A stretch of DNA of 34,547 nt from positions 1 through 34,547 of the forward strand of contig JASCIV010000177.1 in NCBI GenBank assembly GCA_030374735.1, in the 5' to 3' direction. The position numbers and the translations under genes were made by a program. The notes under the pieces were generated by a model. The model ran no database searches, had not been told where the DNA came from, and saw only the letters and a program-made list of their open reading frames with translations. The stretch is from Gracilaria caudata (lineage: Eukaryota > Rhodophyta > Florideophyceae > Gracilariales > Gracilariaceae). Numbering within the stretch: the first letter of the stretch is position 1; every line of letters begins with the position of its first letter. Below are positions 1 to 9,518 of this stretch, in pieces.

Positions 1-45
1 CAGCAAACTCGGACCCTCGCCTTCGGCTCGGGCCCGGTTTTGCTG
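1..45. repeat. Imperfect foldback hairpin at the window edge
   Basis: The first about 21 bases and bases 25-45 are an imperfect inverted repeat around a three-base loop. Both ends are CAGCAAA against TTTGCTG, and the inner part is GC-rich. It may be the end of a foldback element that continues outside the window, but no second terminus can be seen. Confidence 0.5.
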
Positions 46-512
46 TCTCGTGCCCCGTTATCTGCACTCTGTTGTTGATATAACTCATACAAATTACACC
101 GCAAAGGAACGCAACTACCCACAAAGTCATTGTCATGTCCACGTTGCACACCACATCGTCGTGTACTGAAGTACACGTATCTAGTGCGCCCATCGAACAC
201 GTGAACATTTCTTTTCCTCATTGCAAATGGTTTGCTCAATTGGAATTACGTGATTACAACCGCAGCGGGCATCACGCACATGCCTCGCACAGATTTGGTT
301 GTGGTCCTCGTCGTAGAGATGGGGAATTCAGCAAAGAAATGCATTAAAAGAACACTCTAACAATATAGGAGATTTAAAACGCAAAGAAATCATTCAAGAA
401 GTCATAACTCTATCGAACATGGTTTGGAAACTCAAGGAGAAAACCGGCCCATGCAACGCCGAACAATCATGACGGAGATTAAGTGTAAGTCAAGAAGTTA
501 GGGCCGAGCCTT
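46..512. other. Intergenic, no gene seen
   Basis: This stretch lies downstream of the minus-strand vWA gene and should hold its 3' untranslated region. It contains an ATG-initiated frame of 70 codons at 135-347 with no recognisable motif, signal peptide or promoter. I regard it as chance. Confidence 0.5.
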
Positions 513-1580
513 CTACATAGTGCGGAAAACAACGCATTTGTTGGCAGAGCGCGGCACATTGTTTCGGTTCACCACACGGTTCTCCCTAATTTCCTGGAAT
601 GAGGTGAAAAAGATTCGGATGCACTTGTCCCTTGCCACCTGGGCCTGGTCACCTTGGAAAGTTTGATGTCCAATTCCAGATCCGCGTTCCTGCATGATCC
701 AGAAGGGCTTGAAGTGCGTCGGAGTGAATCGCTGCGATCCGAACTCAGTGATGGGTCTCGCATCAGAATCGTCGATGAACTCTGGAACGATATTGTTGGT
801 GTTCAACGTTCCAAGCCCATAGCTCACGTCCTTTGGAACCACACGAGTAGTGAAGGCAGTGTCCGGTTCACCGGAGATGTCGAAGGCCGTCAAGCCTCTC
901 TGTTCACTGAACGTGAACTCACATTCCTCAAATGCAATTTCGCAGGGAGTCGGCGGGTCAACAGCATCACAGATAGCTTGGACAACCTCCGGAATTTTTT
1001 GGTCTAAGTCATCGAAATTGGCGTTGATGAACAGCGATGGGTCGCTCGCAAGATCCATCAAGAAGTCCTGGCTTACATGACTTCCAATGCCCACTGTGAC
1101 TATATCAATCTCAGCCGCCTTCGCATCAGTGGCGGCCTGATTCGAAGCCGGGATATCTGAGAATGCTGTCTGTCCATCTGTAATGAGTGCGATAACCCTG
1201 TTGCCCTGGGCGCCTTCAAGCAGAGTTCTGCATTGGTTCAAGCCAGTCGAGATGACCGTTCCACCGTTGAAAAAACGATTGCCTCCCACTGACGCTTGGA
1301 ATGCGGTCAGGTCTTGGGTCGGATCCTGAATAGTTTGGGCGTTGCCGGAGAACGCAACCGCTGAGTTAAATGGGTCATTCACGGCGATCGTCTCAATTTC
1401 ATTCGAGATCCTGACAACGAAATTCTGTTCCTGTTGATATTCCGTGCTACCGATAGAAGCGGACTGATCGATAACGTAGCAGACGTTGTTAATGTTACAC
1501 TGCTGAGGAGTGGGTGTCGCTTGCGCGCCCAAAACCGAAAAGGCCGCCACAGCGGCAAATGTAAAGAATCGGAAGACCAT
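513..1580 (-). CDS. Secreted von Willebrand factor A domain protein (vWA-1)
   Basis: A 355-residue protein with a hydrophobic signal peptide (1-21, ending GAQA) and one vWA domain at about 33-205. The metal-ion-dependent adhesion site looks complete: DQSAS at 38-42, Thr108 in NGGT and Asp135 in ITDG. Such domains bind ligands through a divalent cation, usually in extracellular adhesion or matrix proteins. Residues 206-355 form a Cys-containing C-terminal domain that I do not recognise; it is rich in Phe and Arg near its end. The ATG at 1580 is preceded by a TATTTAAG element and an ATG-free leader. The minus-strand stop is TAG at 515-513. It is the only vWA gene of the four on the minus strand, and its C-terminal extension is not shared by the others. 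The ligand is unknown. Confidence 0.93.
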   Translation of the reverse strand: MVFRFFTFAAVAAFSVLGAQATPTPQQCNINNVCYVIDQSASIGSTEYQQEQNFVVRISNEIETIAVNDPFNSAVAFSGNAQTIQDPTQDLTAFQASVGGNRFFNGGTVISTGLNQCRTLLEGAQGNRVIALITDGQTAFSDIPASNQAATDAKAAEIDIVTVGIGSHVSQDFLMDLASDPSLFINANFDDLDQKIPEVVQAICDAVDPPTPCEIAFEECEFTFSEQRGLTAFDISGEPDTAFTTRVVPKDVSYGLGTLNTNNIVPEFIDDSDARPITEFGSQRFTPTHFKPFWIMQERGSGIGHQTFQGDQAQVARDKCIRIFFTSFQEIRENRVVNRNNVPRSANKCVVFRTM

Positions 1581-1707
1581 TACTGAGAAATAAGGGTCGA
1601 ACGTGAATGTTCCCTTGCGGATGCCTCACTGATGATTTGGAGAAAAGTTGTTTGAAGTTGGCCTGAGTCTTGGTTATGGATTCGGTTAGACTGAGCTGAG
1701 AACTGCC

Positions 1708-1715
1708 CTTAAATA
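1708..1715 (-). promoter_or_regulatory. TATA-like element of vWA-1
   Basis: Read on the minus strand this is TATTTAAG, about 130 bases upstream of the ATG at 1580. A start of transcription about 30 bases downstream would give a leader of about 100 bases with no ATG. Confidence 0.5.
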
Positions 1716-2485
1716 GAGACTCACGTCAGGATAGGATCGGATCCTCATGAGTTTACTCGTTGCTGTAGACTTGGATGACCGCACCATCATCTCTGCTGTC
1801 GTTCAACAAAATACTTTAAACCTCGTTTTCAAGTTGCCGGGCAAATTCACCAGTGATAATGACAGGACGCAGCAATTAATGTTTAGTCACCTCCAAAAGC
1901 CCTCGTTCTAGATTGGGTAGAGGTTGGTCAATCCCTACTCGATTATCTCACTTTTCTCATTGGTGCTGACGATTGCATGGAGAGCGCGAGAATGACCCGC
2001 CTTCGCCCAAAATGATAGCTTTCTTGAAAGGACAACTTTGCTCTTGATCTCTTTCAGTCCTATTCTCTAAATGCATTCCCACATGTTACAATACTCGTGC
2101 AAACCTAGGTGGATACAAGCTGGATGTGGGACAGAAGTGACCCTTCCCACACCCAATAGCGATCGCATTGCTGCAGCATGCGAATTAGTTCGCAAGGATG
2201 TAAACGTTTTTGTAGATGTACTGGATTTGGATTTGTGAGGCGAGAAGGGACAGGTGGAAGGTCTTCATCTCTGTGCTACAACAGTGCATCAGGTAACTCT
2301 TGGTACTGTACTGCCAACGTGAGAGGATCTCGACAAAGTTCTGGGAAGAACACAGAGAGATCAGTCCTCGTTGAGCCATTAGATTTACCTGCATCTGTAT
2401 GTCCCATTTTGTCAACTCTTTAAGTGGCTGCAGCAGTTGTCCACGGAGTGCTTGCGTGTACGGAGTGCTTTGTTGGATGTGTTGG

Positions 2486-2553
2486 CGAACAAATTGATCT
2501 GGTGACTAGCCCTTGTAAGACTTGTTACAAGAGCGAGGCACCAGATCAGTTCG
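2486..2553. repeat. Long imperfect inverted repeat (hairpin)
   Basis: Left arm 2486-2518 and right arm 2525-2553 pair almost throughout, around a six-base loop (gacttg). Perfect blocks are CTTGTAA/TTACAAG, TGATCTGGTG/CACCAGATCA and CGAAC/GTTCG, with a four-base bulge in the left arm and scattered mismatches. It could be a foldback element or a small-RNA precursor hairpin. Confidence 0.75.
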
Positions 2554-4471
2554 TTTACACTTTGTGGAGTGCTCCTCCTCGTACATGGAAATTCGAATCG
2601 GGTTCTCTTCACGTATGAAAGCCGTTATGGACGAGTGACACGTTGTACAAGATGCAATGCTCCACATTCAGTTCAAAAACAGCCATGGGTAGAATATATT
2701 TGTTTGCATTGTTCATGTGGAAGCCATGATACACTCCTGTGCGATGCTCGAGTATCAGCGATTAGCAGCAGTATTCACGTTTTCGTACTTTCCTATTCTA
2801 TTCACGGAGCTATTCCACATTCGCTTTCCTGCTTCCGGCTTCTCACATGTACGAAGGTACGAGTTGTTATTTACAGCAGCGCAACCAGCAAACTTTTATA
2901 TTGCTAAGTGCCAAGTTTACGACCGCACTTGTTACTACCTTGTCATGAGTGCTGCAAAGTTAAACATCCTGTAGAATAATGAGGACGAAGATCATTACAC
3001 CACAAACGGTATAAAACGGCACACTTCGTGTTCACCAGAGTCTTTTCGGTGGTCGAGTGTTGACCGTGTCGTGAGCTTGCGCGGTAAACTTGCTCTGTCG
3101 GCAATAGAGCGCAGTCTTGTACGGAAAGTCACCCCTCAGATGTCGACGAGCAATAATTTTTGCAAGAACAACTCTCATCATTCGAAGAATACCATGAAAG
3201 TTGCTGAATCCCTACGTATAATATTCTTTGTACCACTTGTTTCATTTGTATGGGAGCTATTATGTTGCATTTTTGATATATCTGATGCATGAAAGATTGG
3301 CTATGCTATCCTCTGGTACAATAGGTAGTTCATATAAATGCTCGCTTCCGAAAAATGAGATCATGAAACAAATAATATGTACACATTTGTCTTGCCTCTC
3401 TCCAACTTGGTGCACGTGATGAAAGAGAGGAAGCTGAATATTATTTAGAGCAGTATAGTACCAGTTTTACTCCGGAGCATCGCCATTCTTTTGTTGATAA
3501 ATGTGTTTTGCGCAGCCCGTTCAGTTATTTGAATGTCCTCATAAATGCGATCGACTGCACATCGACAATGAACATCAGAGTTACTTGAGTTATATTATAG
3601 CCACTTCTTCGGGCCTTGATCCCGAAATAAAAGTACAACACAGTTGAGCAGAGCGTATTGCTCGCTCGTACAACGATAAGAGATGCTTGAGTGTTAAGTT
3701 TCGCCCTAGTAAAAGAGTTCTACCAGGGCAACACAAGCAGTTATACATATCTAGGTACTCAAAAACGGCTTTTTCATTGGCCACGTAAGCGAACTCTTGT
3801 ACAAAGCAGTTCACAGAGGACTGGTTTCTTCTAGTCGCCAGACGTAGATACCAGTTTCGCTTAAAAGATGAAAGGTTTGGTAAGCCTTCTGTATTGAAAG
3901 AAAGCATCAACTAAAGTTAGTCGTAGACCAAACGCCACAAAGCAAAGTTTTAATCGCTAGTTCGCTCTTTGTCTCCTATCTCCGTTCTTGTTTCCCGGAC
4001 CTATTGCGTTCTAAACCTTAAGTCCAAGTCTCTAACGCACACAAATTCACTACAGCTGTCAAATATTCAAGCAAGCTCTGCTGTGTATTGAGTGATTGAT
4101 CACAACACGGAATATCACCGTCACTACGCATATGCGATTCAACAATTACATGACAACGCAGTCACGAAATTCGATCTACATGTGTACCTTCAATGACATT
4201 CGATGGTGCATTCCATACTCATACTGCCCCTTCTTCAAATTCGGTTTACCCTGTTGACTTGCGGGAGCTGCGAGACATTGCTTTCTCAAAGTCGAAGGAA
4301 ACCTTGTCTTCGAACATCAATAACTCCAGAGCTTGGCTCATAGTGCTGTCTGTTTTCGTCAGTAGATCTGCATACATAGTTGATTTTTCCATGTATCCAA
4401 AGATACGATCAAAATTATGCGTTTCGAATTCATAGCCGATGACACTGATGTCCAGGGCTACCGACTATTGA

Positions 4472-4592
4472 ATTGCAATATATTGCTCATGAAAATGTAA
4501 CAAGCAATACGTATTGCTCTTTTTGTTTTTTTTTGTAATACATAAAATTATTGCAATGCTCTACCATTGCAATACACTCAGAAGAATGCAAT
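4472..4592. repeat. Cluster of ATTGC/GCAAT motifs with nested palindromes
   Basis: Within 121 bases ATTGC occurs five times and GCAAT five times. Two perfect palindromes are included: GCAATATATTGC at 4475-4486 and AGCAATACGTATTGCT at 4503-4518. The nearest gene start downstream is 5577, about 1 kb away. Confidence 0.75.
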
Positions 4593-5494
4593 AGACTTGC
4601 AACATGATACTTCTGCAGACAACTGATGAGAACAATTTTTTTAACAACTGCAGAAAACTTTTGTACCCTCAAGCAAAGACGCCTACTACAGGAAGCAGAA
4701 GTTTATGGAATTTTTACTCATACTTTGGGTTTAAATTAGCTTTAGCTTAATTCATATTCATCTCTTCTTCAGCAATATGCTGTTGTACACCAATTGCGAC
4801 AAAATTTGATTTACAATTTTTGCTTTTTGGGTTTTCTTTTCACTCGTTTACATTTTTCCCTTTTATGCGCGGTCTGATCTTTTGCACAACTTATTGGCCT
4901 TAAAATGTTCGGCATGGCCCGAATTTGGGCTTGTAAGTACTTTAAATTTTCTTTTTCGGTTGATTAACGCACTTTTTGTTAATTACTAGAGTGTTTTTTA
5001 TCAATATTTGGCACAGTCTAAAATGCATCGGTTCTTTTTTAACTACTTTTGTTGTCATTGCCTACATATGCTAGTACCCTCTGGCATTTACTTCGTTCTC
5101 TGGGTTGTACCAACCTGTGTCATTTTTTTTGTTACAAAATGAGGTCCACAATTGAGTAATTACTGCGAGATCAAACCATGCGCTCAGATGCCAAAATTTT
5201 AAACAAATTATTTTTGGTTCCAAGACTGCCCCTTAAGAAGGGTAGCGTTCTAATCGAGGTCGTGCTATGTGTACAGCAAAAGTTCTTTCTCTTGTAAGAT
5301 GAAATGCCCACATTCTAAGTCCTCTCCGCGTACAAATAAAATTATTCTATTCTCCTGTCAGTATTAGCTTCTGTTCGGGTGGTATATGAACAACTGTTAG
5401 ACCATCCTCTTCCTCAAAATTCTCAACTCATTGCGCCAGCAACCACTCTAGACAGACAGACAACAGGATGAATGGTCCTTTAGGAGTAGAGAAG

Positions 5495-5512
5495 TATATA
5501 TATATATATATA
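5495..5512 (+). promoter_or_regulatory. (TA)9 tract, probable TATA element of the 5577 gene
   Basis: Nine TA dinucleotides in a row lie 65-82 bases upstream of the ATG at 5577. No other TATA-like element lies near that start, so the microsatellite itself probably serves as the core promoter. That role is inference. Confidence 0.45.
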
Positions 5513-5576
5513 TCTGCGGTTGCATGGCCCTGTGACCACTGTGCGTTGATGCCACAGAGAAAGTTCCTACTGCGCA

Positions 5577-6314
5577 ATGGCGACTCTACGGGTTCATGTG
5601 TTTCTCATTTCAATGGTCTTTGTGCTTCAGAAGCTCTCCAATGCTCAGGATTTTGTCGCTTTAAGTGAGAACGCGTATGATGGAGATTCTTTGCAACATA
5701 TTTATGAAAGAATGATTAGAAATCCAGCAAGAAGTCGACAACCTGTATCAGGCACCCAAGTGTCGTTCGAGCAACTTGTAAGTACAGGTCTCGTGGTATC
5801 CAAAGGGAGCAGCGGTGTATTGAATTTCAACATCACTCTCAACGCCGTTCAAGTATCAGCTATAGCAGACAGCGATCAGGCTTTCATGCAATGTCTTTCT
5901 TCTCAAGGAAGATCTCGATATCTAGACATGAAGAAGAAGTACAACGGAAATCTGGAAATACCGATGATGGAATGGCTTGGGGTGGATTTGAACGGAGAAA
6001 CAACTCGAAGAGACATGAGAAGAGCTCGGCGTCGTCAGCAAAGATATGACGAAATATCCGCAATCGTGAATCAGGTATTGTTGGAACTAATCACCACTGT
6101 GGTTCAGATTAGTGGCACGCTTAGGGCGGAAGGTGTGAGCATTATGCCTACAACCGTGTTTGCATTTATTCGCATGGCCAGGGTTACACTTGAAGATGGA
6201 TCAACAATGAAAGTCCTATCAACGAATCCTGATGACCTAACAGCCGCCAATTCATGTGGACATGAAGCGCCGTCAAGCATGCTTACGCTTGATATAATAG
6301 ACCTACCACGATGA
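5577..6314 (+). CDS. Secreted protein of unknown function
   Basis: A 245-residue protein with a clear signal peptide (about 1-23, ending SNAQ; the AQ ending recurs in vWA-3 and vWA-4). The mature part has no domain that I recognise. A central segment around residues 140-155 is strongly basic (RRDMRRARRRQQR) and is flanked by a predicted helical, hydrophobic stretch (VNQVLLELITTVVQIS). There is one N-glycosylation sequon, NIT, around residue 85. It contains only two cysteines after the signal peptide. The ATG at 5577 is the first in frame after the (TA)9 tract. It lies between vWA-1 and the basic secreted genes, so a role in the wall or matrix is possible but cannot be read from the sequence. 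Confidence 0.8.
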   Translation: MATLRVHVFLISMVFVLQKLSNAQDFVALSENAYDGDSLQHIYERMIRNPARSRQPVSGTQVSFEQLVSTGLVVSKGSSGVLNFNITLNAVQVSAIADSDQAFMQCLSSQGRSRYLDMKKKYNGNLEIPMMEWLGVDLNGETTRRDMRRARRRQQRYDEISAIVNQVLLELITTVVQISGTLRAEGVSIMPTTVFAFIRMARVTLEDGSTMKVLSTNPDDLTAANSCGHEAPSSMLTLDIIDLPR

Positions 6315-7513
6315 TTGTGACCAGGGGGACCTCGGTATGTCATCAAAGTGTTTCAAGCTGTCCTGTATTAGTACTGTAGTCGTGACGAGGCATGTTATTG
6401 ACTCTACAATATTAAAGTCACAAGATCTGAAGTTGGAAGAAACGTAGTTAAGATTTTCGAACGCAGAGTATGTCGTCCACTATAAAGAGAAAGAACAATA
6501 CGAGGATGGAGCAGGTGCACATCTTTTTTCAGTGGTCGAATTCATTCTCGTACGAGCAGGCATTGATGTATTTCTGGTGCAAGGACGATACTGTCAGAAA
6601 ACGATATGCTGGTGATCGACGGCCTGAATCCATCTTGCGATGGGTTCTCCAGATTCGAATTCGAAAAGGTGTAATCAGGTCACAACCCAGCGCAGCTGCG
6701 TCAATGCAGCTTTCAAGTTGCGTGAGATGAGCACTACCCTTGTACAGTGTATTTTTCATGGTAGGACAAGGTTCACACGAGCGATGAATGTGCGAACACA
6801 TGTTTTGACGCAATAATATTGCTTTTTAATCGTCCGAGAGCAGTCTGCTATTGTGGGGTACAACGTAAGTTATAATATAATGGAATAGTATTCCATTCCA
6901 AATTGACACGATACTTGTTCGCTTTACATGTGACACTGGTCACCTCACGTGAGACGTCACGCTTCCGCACCACCACCTGTAGTACAGGTCCTGTTCGACA
7001 TCTTTTGAAAAATGTGACGTGGTGCGCACGTGCTGAGGCTGTGGACGGCTTCCCGAGATCCGCCGTCATCCATGAAAACGTTCGGAACGAATGTAAGATA
7101 ACGACATGCGTTGTTGGACGCGCTTGCAGCTCAGGTTGGCAGCCCACGACGTTGGCAGATGCACTGTGTGGTTCTTGCAGCAAGAAAAGCATGCTTGACA
7201 GACAATGCATGTCTCCTGCCTGCCCTGCGTAAGGTGCCACCCAGCACACACACACAGGAACACAGCCACCACAGGTTCTCTACAGATTTGAACGGTACTG
7301 GTTAGAAGAAACTTTAGCGTAATGCAAAGCTGATGGGTAGGTCAGTAGCGTGCAAAGTTTTGAAGCAACATCTCGGAAGCACCCACCCAACGGGAAACAG
7401 ACCTCCGCCGAACGTTACGGTATGTGACGTCAGAGATCTTTGCATTATCCGTTGCATCGAAAAGGCGGTTTGAATGCGCGAGCGCCGCAAGGGACAGGGG
7501 GGATCTTGAGCGG
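6315..7513. other. 1.2 kb intergenic stretch with a Cys-rich open fragment
   Basis: No confident gene. The plus frame 6903-7232 is open but starts with TTG, and its last 46 codons (about 7090-7231) hold seven cysteines in a spaced pattern (C-x4-C-x5-C-x13-C-x2-C-x9-C-x4-C). This could be the remnant of a disulfide-rich secreted module. An ATG-initiated frame at 6470-6730 (86 codons) has no recognisable feature. Confidence 0.45.
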
Positions 7514-7520
7514 TATAAAG
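7514..7520 (+). promoter_or_regulatory. TATAAAG element of the Lys/Cys-rich gene
   Basis: TATAAAG lies 338 bases upstream of the ATG at 7852. From 7521 to 7851 there is no ATG in any frame, which fits a long untranslated leader starting just downstream of this element. Confidence 0.55.
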
Positions 7521-7851
7521 CATTAGGCGGCGGAGCTGAGGGTCGGTAATATCGGCACATCCATCCTGAGCTGTCTCGTTCCAGTTTAATTTCCTTCGAT
7601 CCTTTAGTCTTGGATCAAACAGCTTCCTTCACTTTCGCTCCAGTTATTTTTGAATTGCATTCGATAACAATCTTGTCGTGGGCGCCGTCAACCTGTTATC
7701 TCGAACATCTCCGCGTCAGAGTTCTCTCTGTCTTCGTTCATCGAAGGGTCGACACGGGCACCACTACGTTTTGGCTTAGCTGTCACCCCCGACATTGGCT
7801 CTTCACCCAATTCTCTAATACAGGCTTCCCCCTCCGTTTATCTTTTTCAAA

Positions 7852-8496
7852 ATGAAGTTCGCAATCACTCTTCCCTTTCTGCTGATCTCTGCATCCATTG
7901 CGACGGCCGCTACTTTGCAATCCGAATCCCACGAGTGGACAACTGTAGAAGAATCCGCATCTTCATCTTCGTTGTCTTCCGGTCTGACAAGAGTTTCTGT
8001 GCGTGGGTGGCAAGAAAGGGCTTTGGAGAAGGCTACAAACGAACTGTACACATTGAAAAAGGAGTTAAGAATGGTCGAAGCGATCTATAAGTGCGAGAAG
8101 AAGAAATCAAAGATGCTTCGCGACTTGTTCAGGAAGAAGAAGTCATCTCCGTGTAGCAGGCGCATGAATGGTAAGGACAGGAAGTGCCACAAACGGTATG
8201 GTTTACGAAAGCAGGTGAAGCGGGGTCAGAGAATGTGTAGAAGAAACAAGAGCTGTTTGAAGAAGTACGTGTGGCCCCTTCAGTGGAAACTGAAGAAGTT
8301 AATGGCAGACTGCAAATGTGAAAACGGGGCTTCGATTATGAAGATGATATGGAAGACCAAGAAGATTCGGTGCGGGAAGGGTAGAAAAGCTTGGAAGGTG
8401 AAGAAAGATATAGGAAAGTTGAAGAAAAGGATCACGTACTTGGAGAAAATGATAATGATAAAGCCTAGTGTGGCTCCGAGACCGAAGCGGGAATGA
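7852..8496 (+). CDS. Secreted Lys-rich protein with eight cysteines
   Basis: A 214-residue protein with a signal peptide (about 1-19, ending in ATA) and a Ser-rich spacer (35-45, SASSSSLSS). The rest is a very basic region with eight Cys at 81, 101, 112, 129, 135, 154, 156 and 174, enough for four disulfides. Two Lys-rich segments look able to form amphipathic helices or coiled coils: about 55-80 (ALEKATNELYTLKKEL) and 178-203 (KKDIGKLKKRITYLEKM). I do not recognise the family. The charge suggests binding to an acidic partner such as sulfated wall polysaccharide or nucleic acid, or a membrane-active role; these are inferences. Its neighbour on the opposite strand (8884-9432) is also short, N-terminally hydrophobic and strongly basic, and the two genes converge. 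Confidence 0.85.
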   Translation: MKFAITLPFLLISASIATAATLQSESHEWTTVEESASSSSLSSGLTRVSVRGWQERALEKATNELYTLKKELRMVEAIYKCEKKKSKMLRDLFRKKKSSPCSRRMNGKDRKCHKRYGLRKQVKRGQRMCRRNKSCLKKYVWPLQWKLKKLMADCKCENGASIMKMIWKTKKIRCGKGRKAWKVKKDIGKLKKRITYLEKMIMIKPSVAPRPKRE

Positions 8497-8883
8497 GAGT
8501 CTCTTGATGCAAAACAAGCTTCTTTGCAGCTGCTTTTTCGGTAATGGGTGATTTTGAGGTTCTTGTTTGTTCTGAAGGGATTGATTGTTGTACTACACTA
8601 TAAAGGAGTACATGTGTTTCGCGTTGTGCAAGAAACATGAAATCGTAATCGTTTTTCAGTGGACTAAATGATCTTGTACATTTTCAAGAACCCCAGTAGA
8701 GGTTTAAACCTGTGCTTGGGGCCAACAATGCTTCGACATGACTTGGCTTGACAAGATGCTACATGAAGTAGAACAAGGGGAGCTCCAAAGCATTTACATA
8801 AATTACATCATGGGTTAGAAAAAGTTACATCTGGTGTTACAGAGCAAGCAAGATAGTGTCAAAAGCACAGCTGCACTAGATCT
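8497..8883. other. Convergent 3' intergenic spacer
   Basis: This 387-base spacer separates the stop codons of two convergent basic-protein genes and should contain both 3' untranslated regions. I see no canonical AATAAA on the plus strand and no gene. Confidence 0.5.
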
Positions 8884-9432
8884 TCATAGGCCAAACAACG
8901 AAGCAACCAATCCCTTTGTTCGACGACGGAAGCGTCGCTTGCGGCGGCGATACAGTCTTGCATGCCGATACCATCTTCGGATCATATACAGGGTCCTTCG
9001 GGTCTGCTTCCGTTTGCGACGGCGTCTTCGAACGCGATATCTTCTATGCATGAGCAAACGATATATGGCATCGTACGCAAAAACTAGATTGTACTCGTCA
9101 CGAGTTGATTCGTTTTGAGAGGTGGTGGTTCTCAATGCGTTCGAGTCCGATTGTGTTGACCTGTTCTGAGCATGCTGGGCGGGTATCTCGAAGCTGGTGT
9201 GCTCTGCAGTCCATACTGCAGGAGCAAAGCGATCGGGGGCATTCCAGGATTTCAACGGCATGCATGTGATACAGTCTGGAGATAAGTGGTACGAAGGCGC
9301 GGCGCGATGGTGTTTGGAGAGTGTTTGTGGTCCGTAGGAACCCACTATGTAAGAAAGCGCTGCGTGGCAAACTGCAGTGATGAAAAACGAACGCACACGA
9401 GAAGAAGAAATAAATGAGCGTAAGCGATTCAT
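8884..9432 (-). CDS. Short protein with N-terminal hydrophobic segment and Arg-rich tail
   Basis: A 182-residue frame. After a short basic start, residues 16-33 (FFITAVCHAALSYIVGSY) are hydrophobic and could be a signal peptide or anchor. A Ser/Thr/Gln-rich middle (80-112) follows. From about 129 to 173 the sequence is dominated by Arg and Lys with interspersed Tyr (RVRRRRRKRK, YRRRKRRFRRR). The frame is open one codon further through a GTG, but the ATG at 9432 is the natural start. A TATAAGA box lies 80-86 bases upstream on the same strand, which supports a real gene. I do not recognise the family. The tail could bind nucleic acid or polyanions. Caution: the Arg-coding stretch is also open and Arg-rich on the plus strand (to 9118), so frame bias alone does not prove the strand. 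Confidence 0.55.
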   Translation of the reverse strand: MNRLRSFISSSRVRSFFITAVCHAALSYIVGSYGPQTLSKHHRAAPSYHLSPDCITCMPLKSWNAPDRFAPAVWTAEHTSFEIPAQHAQNRSTQSDSNALRTTTSQNESTRDEYNLVFAYDAIYRLLMHRRYRVRRRRRKRKQTRRTLYMIRRWYRHARLYRRRKRRFRRRTKGLVASLFGL

Positions 9433-9511
9433 CACGATTCGTTGCGGAGAGTGATAAGTGGCGAGTTGGATTGTGATGGCGTTGGGGGAACGAAGACGAA
9501 CAAGGGAGGGT

Positions 9512-9518
9512 TCTTATA
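9512..9518 (-). promoter_or_regulatory. TATAAGA element of the Arg-tailed gene
   Basis: On the minus strand TATAAGA lies about 80 bases upstream of the ATG at 9432. This would give a leader of about 50 bases and supports choosing that ATG. Confidence 0.45.

Larger units (their letters stand above)
1716..5494. other. 3.8 kb intergenic stretch, mostly AT-rich, no convincing gene
   Basis: Only short open frames occur. The ATG-initiated ones are 2178-2423 (+, 81 codons), 3907-3590 (-, 105 codons) and 4193-4435 (+, 80 codons). None has a recognised domain or a clear promoter. The plus strand at 2641-2745 reads as two CxxC pairs about 22 residues apart, resembling a zinc ribbon, but without an intact gene. 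Separately listed are an inverted repeat at 2486-2553 and a cluster of ATTGC/GCAAT motifs at 4472-4592. The part from about 4700 to 5350 is very T-rich on the plus strand. Confidence 0.5.

Noticed and set aside
2641..2745. A zinc-ribbon-like pair of CxxC motifs on the plus strand
   Set aside because: The frame lacks an ATG start and continues into unrelated sequence; with only two CxxC pairs this can occur by chance.
4600..4660. CTGATGAG followed by GAAA near a short stem, suggesting a hammerhead ribozyme
   Set aside because: There is no stem II between the two core elements and the required pairing does not form.
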